Shown here: positions 62,941 through 64,000 of the stretch, in pieces
Layout: each line of letters starts with the position of its first letter
Numbering within the stretch: position 1 is the stretch's first letter
Assembly: GCF_013249065.1 (NCBI RefSeq)
Contig: NZ_JABRWQ010000005.1
Span: forward strand, 124,001-188,000
Direction of reading: 5' to 3'
DNA: 64,000 nucleotides
From: Winogradskyella litoriviva
GTDB lineage: Bacteria; Bacteroidota; Bacteroidia; Flavobacteriales; Flavobacteriaceae
Notes under the pieces: generated by a model
Told to the model about the DNA's origin: nothing
Databases searched by the model: none
The model's input: the letters and a program-made list of their open reading frames with translations, nothing else
Made by a program: the position numbers and the translations under genes

Positions 62941-64000
62941 TTATTGATTAAACAGTTTAAATTTTGAAGCACGATTATCAACCATGTCAAACACTAAAGG
63001 ATTATTAGAATTTTGATTTCCTATATGTTTAAGAGGTTGTTGGCTGTTAGTTTCTGCTCTACTTAGACCAGTAATGTCCGCAATAGCCATAGCTAATAAA
63101 GGTTCGTCTATATCACTTAATTGTCCTAGGTTTTCAAATAATTCACCAATTTCAAATCCATTAGTTGGTGAAATTCCGTCGTAATATTGTGAGAAACCAT
63201 CAGCGTTTTCAGACTCATAAATTAATGGCTGTAATGCGTAATTATGGTTAATGTTTACATTAGAGCGTGTAAAGTCTGGAGAATCATATATAGTAATTGA
63301 TGCTTGTGGTTTACCTCTAGTTGTTGTTCCTATTTGTACAATATCAATATAAGGAGTAAGGCAATTTATAACAAGTTCACTGGCAGAAGCACTACTAGCA
63401 GAAGTAATAATATAAACTTTATTTAGGTTTAAACTATTAATAGACTGCTGATAAATAATATCATTATCCGTATTTCGTTTAATCATGGTATCTACAAATG
63501 TATTTGTGATGGCATCAAGATTATTTGCTTCAAAATTAGATTGAATTTCATTATTCCATTTTTCTTTAAAAAACAACTCACCAGTATATTGACCTGTAAT
63601 CATTGAAGACAACCAAATTGCTGTGCTTACACTTCCTCCGCCATTATAACGTAAATCTAAAACCAAATCTGAAATGCCTTCAGCATCAAATTCACCAAAA
63701 ACGGTATTAAGTTCGTCTAAGTTTGCGTCTGCAATTCTAAAATTATTATACATTAAATAACCAATTTTATGGCTTTCAACATTAAGTACGTTATGTGTTA
63801 AAATAGGATTTTCAGTATATGCAGATTTGGTAAGTGTTATTGCTTCATTATTAGTTGAAATGATATCATCATTAAATACGCCTGGTGTACCATTATTATC
63901 GTAATCGGCTAGATTAATGGTATATGTAGTTGCAGAGGTTAAATTAATATAGTTGTCTGCTGTTAAAACCGTACCATCAATGCTATTAAAAATCATGCCT
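62941..64000 (-). CDS. S41-family C-terminal processing peptidase (5' end beyond window)
   Basis: The frame is open at the right edge, so the N-terminus (signal and most of the PDZ domain) lies outside; the Met at 63996 is probably internal. The visible ~353 residues start in a PDZ-like part (MIFNSIDGTVLTADNYINL). The S41 protease domain follows (YLMYNNFRIADANLDELNTVF, SDLVLDLRYNGGGSV, VYIITSASSASASELVINCL with the catalytic-type Ser, and TTRGKPQ with the region of the Lys). It is a lipoprotein or secreted in relatives; that part is not seen here. Confidence 0.87.
   Translation of the reverse strand, partial: GMIFNSIDGTVLTADNYINLTSATTYTINLADYDNNGTPGVFNDDIISTNNEAITLTKSAYTENPILTHNVLNVESHKIGYLMYNNFRIADANLDELNTVFGEFDAEGISDLVLDLRYNGGGSVSTAIWLSSMITGQYTGELFFKEKWNNEIQSNFEANNLDAITNTFVDTMIKRNTDNDIIYQQSINSLNLNKVYIITSASSASASELVINCLTPYIDIVQIGTTTRGKPQASITIYDSPDFTRSNVNINHNYALQPLIYESENADGFSQYYDGISPTNGFEIGELFENLGQLSDIDEPLLAMAIADITGLSRAETNSQQPLKHIGNQNSNNPLVFDMVDNRASKFKLFNQ

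Noticed and set aside
1..64000. tRNA, rRNA, integrase, transposase and phage genes
   Set aside because: I looked for T-loop GGTTCGAATCC-like blocks, GC-rich RNA genes and the usual catalytic motifs and found none; the only GGTTCGA is part of the B12 riboswitch.

Overview
The window comes from the chromosome of a marine-type member of the Bacteroidota, most likely a Flavobacteriaceae species. The evidence is low GC content, leaders without Shine-Dalgarno sequences, several TTG-N19/20-TAnnTTTG housekeeping promoters, Por-type (T9SS) C-terminal sorting domains, many SPII lipoproteins, type B L31, a Bacteroidota-type GlmU-like protein, and a BtuB/BtuG vitamin B12 system. I found no tRNA, rRNA, CRISPR array, insertion sequence or integrase.

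Layout. 1-10.4 kb: the tail of an unidentified membrane protein, ppdK, purL, a secreted T9SS endonuclease and an rsmB-like rRNA methyltransferase. 10.5-29.0 kb: an accessory-looking block read entirely on the + strand, encoding an ECF sigma factor, a small anti-sigma-like membrane protein, a Spy/CpxP-like sensor and a run of exported proteins. These are a double Lcl (DUF1566) lipoprotein, a ferredoxin / bis-heme membrane cytochrome / Tat flavoprotein chain, EF-hand proteins, two CotH-kinase-like proteins, a Cthe_2159-like lipoprotein, two YHYH proteins, a MORN lipoprotein, an SCO1-like protein and a BNR propeller. 29.0-30.6 kb: a second, convergent ECF / anti-sigma-like / Spy-like triad, followed by a candidate free-standing small RNA. 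30.9-36.1 kb: ABC exporter, phosphohexomutase, glycosyltransferase 2 and DUF4199. 36.2-38.7 kb: rpmE, a GlmU-like protein and a PD40 propeller. 38.8-43.3 kb: an unusual ABC ATPase / large membrane protein / family 5 binding protein operon. 43.5-55.7 kb: housekeeping genes (mtaB, lytic transglycosylase, cardiolipin synthase, rpmH, carB, thioesterase, rmuC). 55.8-62.9 kb: a cobalamin uptake locus with a B12 riboswitch. 62.9-64 kb: a truncated S41 protease.

Main discovery. Seven copies of one bipartite promoter, CAAGTTT - 13 nt (14 in one case) - CATCTAAA, lie in front of the ECF sigma gene, its anti-sigma-like partner and five further transcription units between 10.53 and 25.69 kb. I noticed no other copy in the window. 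This looks like a self-contained, autoregulated ECF regulon for an uncharacterised envelope system combining Ca-binding-type (EF-hand), kinase-like (CotH), metal-type (YHYH, SCO1, Spy-like) and redox modules. Low-complexity Gly/Pro/Arg segments recur in six of its products. The function is not known to me. Metal- or envelope-stress-responsive surface remodelling is an inference only.

How the genes work together. The regulon appears to sense through the Spy-like/anti-sigma pair and to export lipoproteins and T9SS cargo to the surface. The three-gene redox chain could carry cytoplasmic electrons across the membrane to a Tat-exported flavoenzyme. In the B12 locus, BtuB and BtuG (under the riboswitch) would capture cobalamin, and the divergent BtuF-BtuC-BtuD operon would import it, with an unknown lipoprotein encoded between btuC and btuD.
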